A stretch of DNA of 64,000 bases. Origin: Lepidostoma basale (taxonomy: Eukaryota; Arthropoda; Insecta; Trichoptera; Lepidostomatidae). The notes beneath the pieces are model-generated. The model did no database searches. It was not told the DNA's origin and saw only the letters and a program-made list of their open reading frames with translations. The stretch spans positions 62,001 through 126,000 of the forward strand of contig JAHDVF020000463.1 of the NCBI GenBank assembly GCA_022606425.2. Reading direction: 5' to 3'. This document shows positions 53,814 through 63,687 of this stretch, piece by piece (the first letter of the stretch is position 1; every line of letters starts with the position of its first letter). A program made the translations under genes and the position numbers.

Positions 53814-55088
53814 ATGGAAGGCGTCACTTCTGGAACCATCGAGTGCAAGTATCCAGGACCATCGGAGAGTGCCTTGTTGTCGTGTGTTAAGTCTGAGCCC
53901 GACTCTACGGCCTGGGATACCCAAAGAGAGGCTGAAAACAGTATGGAGAAACTAAATAAAGAAGAGAATTCGAAAAATAAAACTATCGTGAAGTTTGAAT
54001 CTATCAAAACGGAAACTGATTTGAAAATCGAAGATGTAGAAAATGTAGCCATAGATAATGATTCGAAGAACTTGATTGAAGTCAAGATGGAACCTTCAAA
54101 TAGTGTGAAAGATTTTGAATATGATACACTCTCTCTTGACGGGTCATGTAGTATTGTGAAGCAAGATCCAGATGTTTCTGTGCATGTCCATTCCGAAGAC
54201 AAACCGTTCGAGTGTTCGAGTTGCAACAAAATGTTCAAAACTAAAACGTTGCTAAAAAGTCACACGCTCGTTCATTCAAACGAAAAAAAATATTCGTGTA
54301 CGACATGTCACCAACAATTTGCCCATAGTTCATCTTTTAAAGTGCATGCTCTCGTTCATTCATTGGAAAAACCATTTGAGTGTTCGACATGCAACAAAAA
54401 GTTCAAATCAAAACTGCATTTAAAAAGTCATATGGTGTCGCACAGTGTAGAGGAACCGTTTGATTGTTCCATATGTAACAAATCGTTTAAAGTAAAATCA
54501 ATTTTAAAAAATCATATGCTCTCTCACTCTGATATAAAACCATTCGAATGTTCGACTTGCAAAAAATCGTTTAAAACAATAGGAATTTTGAAAAATCACT
54601 TGCTAACTCACACCGATGTAAAACCATTTGAATGTTTGACATGTAAAAAACTGTTTAAATCAAAACCAATTTTAAAAAATCACATGCTTACACATAGGGG
54701 AGAAGAACCGTTTGGGTGTACGATTTGTAACAAACGATTCAAAGTAGGTTGCTTGCATATGCTTGTTCATTCAGATGAAAAACCATTTAAATGTTCGACC
54801 TGCAATAAATGCTTTAAAACCAAAACGAAATTAAAAGGACACTCGCTCGTTCACTCTGATGTAAAACAGTTTTCATGTACTGTGTGCAATATAGGATTTG
54901 TTCGCAGAAGCTATCTTAAAAGCCATATGCTCGTTCATTCCAATGAAAAGCCGTTCAAATGTCCATCATGCGATATGTGCTTTAAAAGAAAAACAGAAGT
55001 AAAAGAACATTTGCGCATTCATTCGGTTGTAAAATCAATTTCATGTTCATCGTGTGATATAGAATATGTTGGGCATTTAAAATCTTAG
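53814..55088 (+). CDS. ZF5: C2H2 zinc-finger protein, ~10 fingers
   Basis: Single exon, 424 residues from the ATG at 53814 (MEGVTSGTIECKYPGPSESA); the frame is open upstream to 53763 without ATG. The N-terminal region has VKSE, VKFE, IKTE, LKIE, VKME and VKQD. About ten fingers follow. The seventh has lost three residues before its first His (RFKVGCLHMLVHS), and a final finger is cut by the stop before its histidines. Linkers alternate SNEKPF/SDEKPF (near canonical) and SDVKPF, so this member is the most classical. It lies ~12 kb from ZF4, beyond the THAP genes. Confidence 0.86.
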   Translation: MEGVTSGTIECKYPGPSESALLSCVKSEPDSTAWDTQREAENSMEKLNKEENSKNKTIVKFESIKTETDLKIEDVENVAIDNDSKNLIEVKMEPSNSVKDFEYDTLSLDGSCSIVKQDPDVSVHVHSEDKPFECSSCNKMFKTKTLLKSHTLVHSNEKKYSCTTCHQQFAHSSSFKVHALVHSLEKPFECSTCNKKFKSKLHLKSHMVSHSVEEPFDCSICNKSFKVKSILKNHMLSHSDIKPFECSTCKKSFKTIGILKNHLLTHTDVKPFECLTCKKLFKSKPILKNHMLTHRGEEPFGCTICNKRFKVGCLHMLVHSDEKPFKCSTCNKCFKTKTKLKGHSLVHSDVKQFSCTVCNIGFVRRSYLKSHMLVHSNEKPFKCPSCDMCFKRKTEVKEHLRIHSVVKSISCSSCDIEYVGHLKS

Positions 55089-55570
55089 TCATGTGCTTGT
55101 TTGTTATGAAGTATTTGTTTTGTTCACAGTACAACTTAGCCTTTATCTCTTCACTGCTGGAATTATCAGCTATTTAGACACTCTTTCATTTACCCAGGGT
55201 TTCCATTTCAATATACATGGCACCTCTCTTTCGTAATTCTCTTGGGCATGCTGTAGACCAATAGTCTGCAGATAAGGAGGGATGAGTTCACACTTACCCA
55301 TTTCTTCACACTTACTAGGGGATTCTTTAAGAACTCTGCCATCTTGCAGGGTATCCATCTTTATGTTCCGGATGGTTATCTTCAACAGTGTCAGCACAGA
55401 CTGTTTTATCTCCTAACATGACTCTGATGATGCCAATGAGAGCAATCAAACTGCTGAACATGATCACTTCGGAGATTAACTTCTTTCATATTAGTGAAAG
55501 TTGCGTTCAGAAGACAAATACTCTAGACTTTAGAGAGTATCTTGTCTTCTTAAAGTCAAACCATCTCTCA
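55089..55570 (+). mobile_element. Jockey/CR1-like LINE C-terminal fragment
   Basis: From about 55185 the plus strand follows the C-terminus and trailer of the LINE at 22140-22540 (LLGMLQTNSLQIRRDEFTLT, then FFKNSAILQGIHLYVPDGYL, and EINFFHISESCVQK), with stops and one frameshift. Confidence 0.8.
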
Positions 55571-55800
55571 TGCATTCCTGGAACCCAGCCTGCATCGCTC
55601 GGGGGCGCACTAGACTGGTCCCTTATGGGGGGAAAGAGGAAGTGAGGCAGACCTAGAGTCACCTGGAGAAGAGCCCTGCAAGCTTGGGATGATGTTAGGC
55701 ATCGGGCGTGTGATAGTCGGGTGGAGAAGGTTCCTTGAGGCCCTATGCACCACGGAGGTGTGACAGGACAAAAAGAAGAAGAAGAAGATGCTTTTGAAAT
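55571..55800 (+). mobile_element. RTE-like LINE tail with (GAA)n end
   Basis: It repeats the subfamily at 1048-1376 (NPACIARG, SRVTWRRALQ-like, FLEALCTTEV-like codons) with a short deletion, and ends in GACAAAAAGAAGAAGAAG. Confidence 0.8.
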
Positions 55801-56585
55801 TTATTTATTCAATAATTCATTTAGGTGATCACTGTTATAATGATATACGCTTGTGTAAGTTTTTATTTTGAATATATTTGTATACACTCAAATAATTTGT
55901 TTATTTATGAATCATTTATTTATTTTTATTTATTCAAAGCATGAATGGCACAATAGCTTTTACAAAATAAGTACAATAACATATAATTCACATGATTCAC
56001 ATAAGAACATACAAAGCAGAAGGAATTATGACAAGGAGAATATATAAATGAAATCATGACAATGTATAAAAACACAAGAATTTGATTATGATGGGACAGG
56101 TAGAATGATATATAATAATATAACACATAATAGAATTAAACTCGTAAAACATACATAATGACGGGTACACATAATAACACATAGAATTAAACCCACAAAA
56201 CACAGAAAATGACGGGTAAACATAATAACACATATCGCACCGTGAGTGTAAAACCGAGATAAGGGCAATAATACATTTTGGAGATGTAGGAGTTTAAAGA
56301 CTTCATATTGCTTGGAAAAACTGTTTTTTTTTTTTTAATAAACCAATGATTTTCGGTTTATAGGAATATCTGGTGTGTATTTTAAATATAAGCAAGTGTA
56401 ATGACGTCAAGTGCTGGCTGTAATTAATAGTTATTCTCTAAAGCCATCTCGCCTGAGATAATGGTGAGTTTGTTTGTACTGGAATTCTTGTCCTAAATAC
56501 ACGTGTTTGATGAGAGATAATAATCGATATGTCATCCGATCCATCTTAATACATTATTGGTAACAGTTTTAAAATATCAATAAAA
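55801..56585. repeat. AT-rich spacer with ~56-bp tandem repeat
   Basis: ATAATAACACATAGAATTAA and AATGACGGGTA-ACA alternate about 2.5 times between 56110 and 56240. The remainder is AT-rich without recognised features. Confidence 0.65.
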
Positions 56586-56589
56586 AAGG

Positions 56590-57189
56590 GCCGCGTACAG
56601 GAATACCAAGCAGCGAAACGTCACGCGGTCGGGCATTAGAATAAACACCAAGGAGTCGAGTACTTCTCCTTCAGATTCCCCGGGGAACCTCCCGGCAGAC
56701 ACAACAGCCGCTGGACCTGCTACTGGTGGAGCTGACCAGGAACGAGAGGGCCAAGGAGATCTTCACGGGTCTCCTCAACCTTCGGGTGACAGTGGAGCCA
56801 CTCCGAAACACGCCTCGTGTTGGGCAGTGCTATCGCTGCCAGGACCACAAGCAGCCCCGATGTGGGGAGGCAAACAGCACCAGAGAGTGCAAAAAGGAAA
56901 GGAGTGCGCCTGCCAAGTGCGCCGTAAAAAAGCACCCCCCTGTAAATACCATAGAGAAATGTCTTCTATGTAACAGAATTTTCCAAACTGTTCTGCTCTC
57001 CCACAGCCGGATCTGGGCTCCGTCCGACCTGTCGGTGTCCATGTGCGGGCGCGTCCGCAGACTCACCCCAAAGGCGCTATATATACCTTTTTTAGTTCCA
57101 CAAGCTCAAATCCGCACAGAATATTCCCGAAAAACTTTACTGACCATTTGCCTGAACCAATTCCGCCGACAGGAAAAAACAAGAAGCCC
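56590..57189 (+). pseudogene. Jockey-type gag (ORF1) fragment with zinc knuckle
   Basis: The plus-strand frame from 56726 reads ELTRNERAKEIFTGLLNLRV, TVEPLRNTPRVGQCYRCQDH and RECKKERSAPAKCA. GQCYRCQ-x-H starts a CCHC-type knuckle of Jockey-like ORF1; later knuckles are degraded. The upstream part (56640-56725) is rich in Ser/Pro, typical of the same ORF. It ends at the junction with the tandem unit at 57190. Confidence 0.82.
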
Positions 57190-58330
57190 CGTACTGGAGC
57201 GCCGGAGGTACGTTGCAGGGACACAAACCCCAAGTGGAGGATTTGAAAATGAACTAGTCAATCAACCGACTACATTACCCATTGGGTTAGATGAACGTCT
57301 GATGACCCTCCGTCTGAACCTAGCGGAGGACACCTATGCCGCTGTGATATCAGCGTACGCCCCGACCCGGGCCAAGGAAACTTTTTACTCCCAACTGGAG
57401 ACTTTAATGCAAGAGTGGGAAGAGAGGCTGAACTCTGGAAAGGAAGGAATCGGGAAGATGAATGCCAATGGCCTGACGCTGCTAACAAAATGTGCCGAGC
57501 ATGACCTTGAAAAAAAACCGGCGAAAGACCTCATGGCAACACCCTATATCCAACATCGTTAGGAAGAGAGACCAAAAAGAGGTCATGATCACAATAGCCA
57601 TGACCGGAACTGACCATCGCTGGACCCATCATAGACTAGTATGCTCTGAAATTTCCCTTCAACTAAGATCGAAGAGACTTAACAGATCAAAACTATGCAG
57701 GGCAAAATACAACATAGAGTTGCTGAAGGATCGATCCATGAATCAAAAATTCCATCCCCCCCAGGAGTGGACAGAGAACAGGAAACATGCCGACTGGTCT
57801 GACGAGAACGATAGTCAGATATGTCATTTACTAGATAAAAAGCGCCGTGCCTTCTGTCTGGGGAAAAATGACCCTGGTTCAGATATAAAAAAACGGGCTT
57901 ATAAAACTTTGAAAAACCAAGTTCAACCAACCACCTGTAGAGTGGTGGACAAAATAGTCAACCCAAATGGGAAGCATGGCTCGAGCCAATAATTTATAAT
58001 ACATGGCTTTTTCAATGAAGCCAAAGTCGACTCTGATGCTCTCACGCACCTGACACAGCGCCCAGGAGTGGCCGCAGCTACAGGAAATTATCAAAGCTGT
58101 CTCCCAACTTAAAAAGCACAAGGCTGCTGGCCAAGACGGAGGAGAAAACCCGCATAGCCATATTTTCCTTCTCATAAAACACATATGGGAAGAGGAAGTT
58201 ATGACTGCGGCAACTACAGGGGCATATCACTGCCGAGCTCAGGATAATATCAAACATTTTCCCAGAAACACAATGTGGCTTTAGGCCTGCAAGAGGCACA
58301 GATGATATGATCTTCTCCTGAGACTTATCC
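57190..58330 (+). pseudogene. LINE endonuclease + RT fragments, unit copy 1
   Basis: The frame reads GLDERLMTLRLNLAEDTYAA and VISAYAPTRAKETFYSQLET, the middle of an exonuclease-endonuclease-phosphatase domain, with NANGLTLLTKCAEHDL; the preceding GDFN-type catalytic stretch is missing. In this copy the homopolymer A8CC throws the frame to a stop after MATPYIQHR. After it come TGTDHRWTHHRLVCSEISLQ (the DHR-type endonuclease motif) and RT-like pieces (VSQLKKHKAAGQDG, CGNYRGISLPS, QCGFRPARGTDDMIF) with deletions between them. Confidence 0.85.
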
Positions 58331-58444
58331 ACGCCCCCGATTCTCCAGGATCCGGACTAGAGCCCCGCCGTCCTCCAGGCTGCTGAGGAGCGGGGACAGG
58401 GCATTGCGGCCGAGAACAAAATATTTCGCAAGCGACAAGATAAG

Positions 58445-58528
58445 ATGTGGTGCAAGCACTGTCTCCACTATCTAAAAGAAGAGGAGGATTTATTCAGTTC
58501 TTACGCGCGGAACAAAGTCAACGTGTAA
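58445..58528 (+). CDS. Small Cys-x2-Cys frame, version A (27 aa)
   Basis: ATG-TGG-TGC-AAG opens MWCKHCLHYLKEEEDLFSSY and ends at TAA after 27 codons. It shares M-x-C-x2-C-x3-L-K-E with versions B and C. A copy is at 61293-61376. Whether it is translated is unknown. Confidence 0.35.
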   Translation: MWCKHCLHYLKEEEDLFSSYARNKVNV

Positions 58529-58599
58529 ATTCTAAACTCGATCGAAAATGAAACAAATGAATGTTATACTCTGTCAAACGGATAAAAAATTAAAACAAA

Positions 58600-58866
58600 A
58601 TGGCGTGCAACTACTGCTACAACTACTTAAAAGAGGAGGAGGTGGAGGCAGGGCCCTCCCTACTGTGGCCGGCGTGCCTGGCCATCGCGGCTGCCGTGGG
58701 GGGAGCCCTCTTGCTGTGGGGCTGCGCCCGCCGGAGAGCAGCCCCCGTCCAGACCGCAGCTGCGCCACAACCCAGAGGGCGCGGCCGGCCCATAGGCGGT
58801 GGGGTCCGGAGGGCGATCCCGCCTTCCGGCAGGGAGCTGCGCCCGCGGCAAACAGCGAAGGAGTGA
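58600..58866 (+). CDS. Small membrane-type protein, Cys-x2-Cys, version B (88 aa)
   Basis: ATG in the context AAAATGG. The sequence starts MACNYCYNYLKEEEVEAGPS, followed by a hydrophobic helix LLWPACLAIAAAVGGALLLW, an Arg-rich stretch (CARRR), and a Pro/Arg/Gly-rich tail. This reads like a small single-pass membrane protein with a Cys-x2-Cys head. An identical copy lies at 61448-61714. The GC content is far above that of the AT-rich flanks. I know no family for it. Confidence 0.4.
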   Translation: MACNYCYNYLKEEEVEAGPSLLWPACLAIAAAVGGALLLWGCARRRAAPVQTAAAPQPRGRGRPIGGGVRRAIPPSGRELRPRQTAKE

Positions 58867-58959
58867 CGATGTGAGGTGTGAGGAGGTCTTTGTGTTTCAT
58901 TTTGAATTGAAATATTTATTTAATAATTCTACACACTTGTGCACATTACAAGTTGCAAA

Positions 58960-59250
58960 CAACATCACGCCGTCTCTCCCAAGGGGTAGGCGGAAAGAAC
59001 GCACCTTTCTTTCCCGACATCCTTCTCTCGCTTCCGCGAATTCGTACATCGTGTCGTGCACGCAGGTCCATTTCTCCGACTCTATTTCTAGTTCCATGTA
59101 CATCGTCGACATATACTTTTTTATACCGTCTCTTCGTGTGTCCACACCATCTTAATGATCCTTTCATTATTTTATTCCTAACATTTTCATACACGGAACT
59201 AACTCACTAACCGAAGGGTGGGCAGAGAGGATGGACTGCCACAATGCCCA
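58960..59250 (-). mobile_element. RTE-like LINE tail in the unit
   Basis: The minus strand reads NKIMKGSLRWCGHTKRRYKK and ends near SFRLPLGRDGVM; a short plus-strand end lies at 59215-59250. A copy is at 61808-62098. Confidence 0.8.
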
Positions 59251-59371
59251 AATTTATTCAAGCGCAGTTCTTACGCGCGGAACAAAGTCAACGGGTAAAT
59301 TCTAAACTCGATCAAAAATGAAACAAATGAATGTTATACTCTGTCAAACGGGTAAAAAATATAAAATCAAC

Positions 59372-59494
59372 ATGGTGTGCCAAGAGTGCTGGGACCACTT
59401 AAAGGAGGCGGTGGAGGCAGGGCCCTCCCTACAGTGGCTGCTGTGGGGGGAGCCCTGTAGCTGTGGGCAGCCCCGCCGTCCTCCAGGCTGCTAA
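59372..59494 (+). CDS. Small Cys-x2-Cys frame, version C (40 aa)
   Basis: ATG opens MVCQECWDHLKEAVEAGPSL, then QWLLWGEPC to a stop after 40 codons. Relative to version B, a deletion removed most of the helix and shifted the frame. The preceding ~120 bp (ACGCGCGGAACAAAGTCAAC and onward) are shared with version B, so B and C arose by duplication. A copy lies at 62220-62342. Confidence 0.35.
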   Translation: MVCQECWDHLKEAVEAGPSLQWLLWGEPCSCGQPRRPPGC

Positions 59495-59799
59495 GGAGCG
59501 GGGACCGGGCATTGCGGCCGAGAAGCAACCTGTGAAGCAGCCGGCGAGGGAGAACCCTTCTTGACAGAGGAGGGAGACGTCACTCCTCCCCGCAACCCCT
59601 CCCCTTCTCAAGAAGAGGACGACAGGCGAGTTGACACCGATGTATCACTACACTTTTCTTCACAATGGATTCCATAAATAACGTGAGTTTGGTTACTGTA
59701 CATTTCATTAACATGCATGTATTTTGGACATATCATTACTCTTCAACTAACTAACTAACTAGAGGAGCAAAATAATTTCAGATATAACAACAACGACTC

Positions 59800-59937
59800 A
59801 ACATTGTGAACCGTGGATCGTTAAAAAGAGTCGGCTCACTTTGCAAAACGATTCATCTCAGCGAGTCGTGAGTCGTGAAAAAGAGTCGACTCACTTTGCT
59901 GAGCGATTCGTTCAGATGAGTCGTTTTGCGCATCCCT
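59800..59937. mobile_element. hAT-like terminus in the unit
   Basis: Alternating GAGTCG/GACTC words and the end GCGCATCCCTA (inverted: TAGGGATGCGC) are typical of hAT ends. Only one end is present. A copy is at 62648-62785. Confidence 0.55.
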
Positions 59938-60840
59938 ACTCCAGGCCATAGAAAGTGGAATCAACGTCGCGATCGCCGCAGCACTCACCCCAAGACTATA
60001 GACAAAACCCAAAAAATGAAACAATATCAAGGCCGCGTACTGGAACGCCGGAGGTACGTTGCAGGGACACAAACCCCAAGTGGAGGATTTGAAAATGAAC
60101 TAGTCAATCAACCGACTACATTACCCATTGGGTTAGATGAACGTCTGATGACCCTCCGTCTGAACCTAGCGGAGGACACCTATGCCGCTGTGATATCAGC
60201 GTACGCCCCGACCCGGGCCAAGGAAACTTTTTACTCCCAACTGGAGACTTTAATGCAAGAGTGGGAAGAGAGGCTGAACTCTGGAAAGGAAGGAATCGGG
60301 AAGATGAATGCCAATGGCCTGACGCTGCTAACAAAATGTGCCGAGCATGACCTTGAAAAAAAAACCCGGCGAAAGACCTCATGGCAACACCCTATATCCA
60401 ACATCGTTAGGAAGAGAGACCAAAAAGAGGTCATGATCACAATAGCCATGACCGGAACTGACCATCGCTGGACCCATCATAGACTAGTATGCTCTGAAAT
60501 TTCCCTTCAACTAAGATCGAAGAGACTTAACAGATCAAAACTATGCAGGGCAAAATACAACATAGAGTTGCTGAAGGATCGATCCATGAATCAAAAATTC
60601 CATCCCCCCCAGGAGTGGACAGAGAACAGGAAACATGCCGACTGGTCTGACGAGAACGATAGTCAGATATGTCATTTACTAGATAAAAAGCGCCGTGCCT
60701 TCTGTCTGGGGAAAAATGACCCTGGTTCAGATATAAAAAAACGGGCTTATAAAACTTTGAAAAACCAAGTTCAACCAACCACCTGTAGAGTGGTGGACAA
60801 AATAGTCAACCCAAATGGGAAGCATGGCTCGAGCCAATAA
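59926..60840 (+). pseudogene. Jockey gag/pol junction fused to LINE endonuclease, unit copy 2 (304-codon open frame)
   Basis: The frame begins in sequence whose other frame encodes the end of a Jockey gag (LLQAIESGINVAIAAALTP) and the pol start (NIKAAYWNAGG). It then continues into the endonuclease segment described for copy 1. Here A9CCC keeps the frame open through RRKTSWQHPISNIVRKRDQK, TDHRWTHHRLVC and on to a stop at 60840. The open frame joins parts of two retrotransposons by chance or recombination. It lacks the first catalytic third, so endonuclease activity is unlikely. Confidence 0.75.
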
Positions 60841-61447
60841 TTTATAATACATGGCTTTTTCAATGAAGCCAAAGTCGACTCTGATGCTCTCACGCACCTG
60901 ACACAGCGCCCAGGAGTGGCCGCAGCTACAGGAAATTATCAAAGCTGTCTCCCAACTTAAAAAGCACAAGGCTGCTGGCCAAGACGGAGGAGAAAACCCG
61001 CATAGCCATATTTTCCTTCTCATAAAACACATATGGGAAGAGGAAGTTATGACTGCGGCAACTACAGGGGCATATCACTGCCGAGCTCAGGATAATATCA
61101 AACATTTTCCCAGAAACACAATGTGGCTTTAGGCCTGCAAGAGGCACAGATGATATGATCTTCTCCTGAGACTTATCCACGCCCCCGATTCTCCAGGATC
61201 CGGACTAGAGCCCCGCCGTCCTCCAGGCTGCTGAGGAGCGGGGACAGGGCATTGCGGCCGAGAACAAAATATTTCGCAAGCGACAAGATAAGATGTGGTG
61301 CAAGCACTGTCTCCACTATCTAAAAGAAGAGGAGGATTTATTCAGTTCTTACGCGCGGAACAAAGTCAACGTGTAAATTCTAAACTCGATCGAAAATGAA
61401 ACAAATGAATGTTATACTCTGTCAAACGGATAAAAAATTAAAACAAA

Positions 61448-61714
61448 ATGGCGTGCAACTACTGCTACAACTACTTAAAAGAGGAGGAGGTGGAGGCAGG
61501 GCCCTCCCTACTGTGGCCGGCGTGCCTGGCCATCGCGGCTGCCGTGGGGGGAGCCCTCTTGCTGTGGGGCTGCGCCCGCCGGAGAGCAGCCCCCGTCCAG
61601 ACCGCAGCTGCGCCACAACCCAGAGGGCGCGGCCGGCCCATAGGCGGTGGGGTCCGGAGGGCGATCCCGCCTTCCGGCAGGGAGCTGCGCCCGCGGCAAA
61701 CAGCGAAGGAGTGA
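61448..61714 (+). CDS. Small membrane-type protein, version B, unit copy 2
   Basis: Identical to the frame at 58600-58866, displaced by 2848 bp. Versions A and C are likewise repeated at 61293-61376 and 62220-62342. Confidence 0.4.
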   Translation: MACNYCYNYLKEEEVEAGPSLLWPACLAIAAAVGGALLLWGCARRRAAPVQTAAAPQPRGRGRPIGGGVRRAIPPSGRELRPRQTAKE

Positions 61715-62773
61715 CGATGTGAGGTGTGAGGAGGTCTTTGTGTTTCATTTTGAATTGAAATATTTATTTAATAATTCTACACACTTGTGCACATTACAAG
61801 TTGCAAACAACATCACGCCGTCTCTCCCAAGGGGTAGGCGGAAAGAACGCACCTTTCTTTCCCGACATCCTTCTCTCGCTTCCGCGAATTCGTACATCGT
61901 GTCGTGCACGCAGGTCCATTTCTCCGACTCTATTTCTAGTTCCATGTACATCGTCGACATATACTTTTTTATACCGTCTCTTCGTGTGTCCACACCATCT
62001 TAATGATCCTTTCATTATTTTATTCCTAACATTTTCATACACGGAACTAACTCACTAACCGAAGGGTGGGCAGAGAGGATGGACTGCCACAATGCCCAAA
62101 TTTATTCAAGCGCAGTTCTTACGCGCGGAACAAAGTCAACGGGTAAATTCTAAACTCGATCAAAAATGAAACAAATGAATGTTATACTCTGTCAAACGGG
62201 TAAAAAATATAAAATCAACATGGTGTGCCAAGAGTGCTGGGACCACTTAAAGGAGGCGGTGGAGGCAGGGCCCTCCCTACAGTGGCTGCTGTGGGGGGAG
62301 CCCTGTAGCTGTGGGCAGCCCCGCCGTCCTCCAGGCTGCTAAGGAGCGGGGACCGGGCATTGCGGCCGAGAAGCAACCTGTGAAGCAGCCGGCGAGGGAG
62401 AACCCTTCTTGACAGAGGAGGGAGACGTCACTCCTCCCCGCAACCCCTCCCCTTCTCAAGAAGAGGACGACAGGCGAGTTGACACCGATGTATCACTACA
62501 CTTTTCTTCACAATGGATTCCATAAATAACGTGAGTTTGGTTACTGTACATTTCATTAACATGCATGTATTTTGGACATATCATTACTCTTCAACTAACT
62601 AACTAACTAGAGGAGCAAAATAATTTCAGATATAACAACAACGACTCAACATTGTGAACCGTGGATCGTTAAAAAGAGTCGGCTCACTTTGCAAAACGAT
62701 TCATCTCAGCGAGTCGTGAGTCGTGAAAAAGAGTCGACTCACTTTGCTGAGCGATTCGTTCAGATGAGTCGTT

Positions 62774-63687
62774 TTGCGCATCCCTACTCCAGGCCATAGA
62801 AAGTGGAATCAACGTCGCGATCGCCGCAGCACTCACCCCAAGACTATAGACAAAACCCAAAAAATGAAACAATATCAAGGCCGCGTACTGGAACGCCGGA
62901 GGTACGTTGCAGGGACACAAACCCCAAGTGGAGGATTTGAAAATGAACTAGTCAATCAACCGACTACATTACCCATTGGGTTAGATGAACGTCTGATGAC
63001 CCTCCGTCTGAACCTAGCGGAGGACACCTATGCCGCTGTGATATCAGCGTACGCCCCGACCCGGGCCAAGGAAACTTTTTACTCCCAACTGGAGACTTTA
63101 ATGCAAGAGTGGGAAGAGAGGCTGAACTCTGGAAAGGAAGGAATCGGGAAGATGAATGCCAATGGCCTGACGCTGCTAACAAAATGTGCCGAGCATGACC
63201 TTGAAAAAAAAACCGGCGAAAGACCTCATGGCAACACCCTATATCCAACATCGTTAGGAAGAGAGACCAAAAAGAGGTCATGATCACAATAGCCATGACC
63301 GGAACTGACCATCGCTGGACCCATCATAGACTAGTATGCTCTGAAATTTCCCTTCAACTAAGATCGAAGAGACTTAACAGATCAAAACTATGCAGGGCAA
63401 AATACAACATAGAGTTGCTGAAGGATCGATCCATGAATCAAAAATTCCATCCCCCCCAGGAGTGGACAGAGAACAGGAAACATGCCGACTGGTCTGACGA
63501 GAACGATAGTCAGATATGTCATTTACTAGATAAAAAGCGCCGTGCCTTCTGTCTGGGGAAAAATGACCCTGGTTCAGATATAAAAAAACGGGCTTATAAA
63601 ACTTTGAAAAACCAAGTTCAACCAACCACCTGTAGAGTGGTGGACAAAATAGTCAACCCAAATGGGAAGCATGGCTCGAGCCAATAA
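62774..63687 (+). pseudogene. LINE endonuclease fusion, unit copy 3, frameshifted
   Basis: The same content as copy 2, but A9CC shifts the frame, so the reading splits into 62774-63283 and 63280-63687. RT-like pieces follow to the window edge. Confidence 0.75.

Noticed and set aside
58548..58900. Opposite-strand and alternative-frame open readings over the Cys-x2-Cys region
   Set aside because: They are GC-rich shadows of the 88-codon frame with low-complexity Pro/Gly/Arg composition.
59926..60840. A functional 304-residue endonuclease gene
   Set aside because: It starts in the wrong frame of a Jockey gag/pol junction, lacks the first part of the domain, and is open only because of a homopolymer length.
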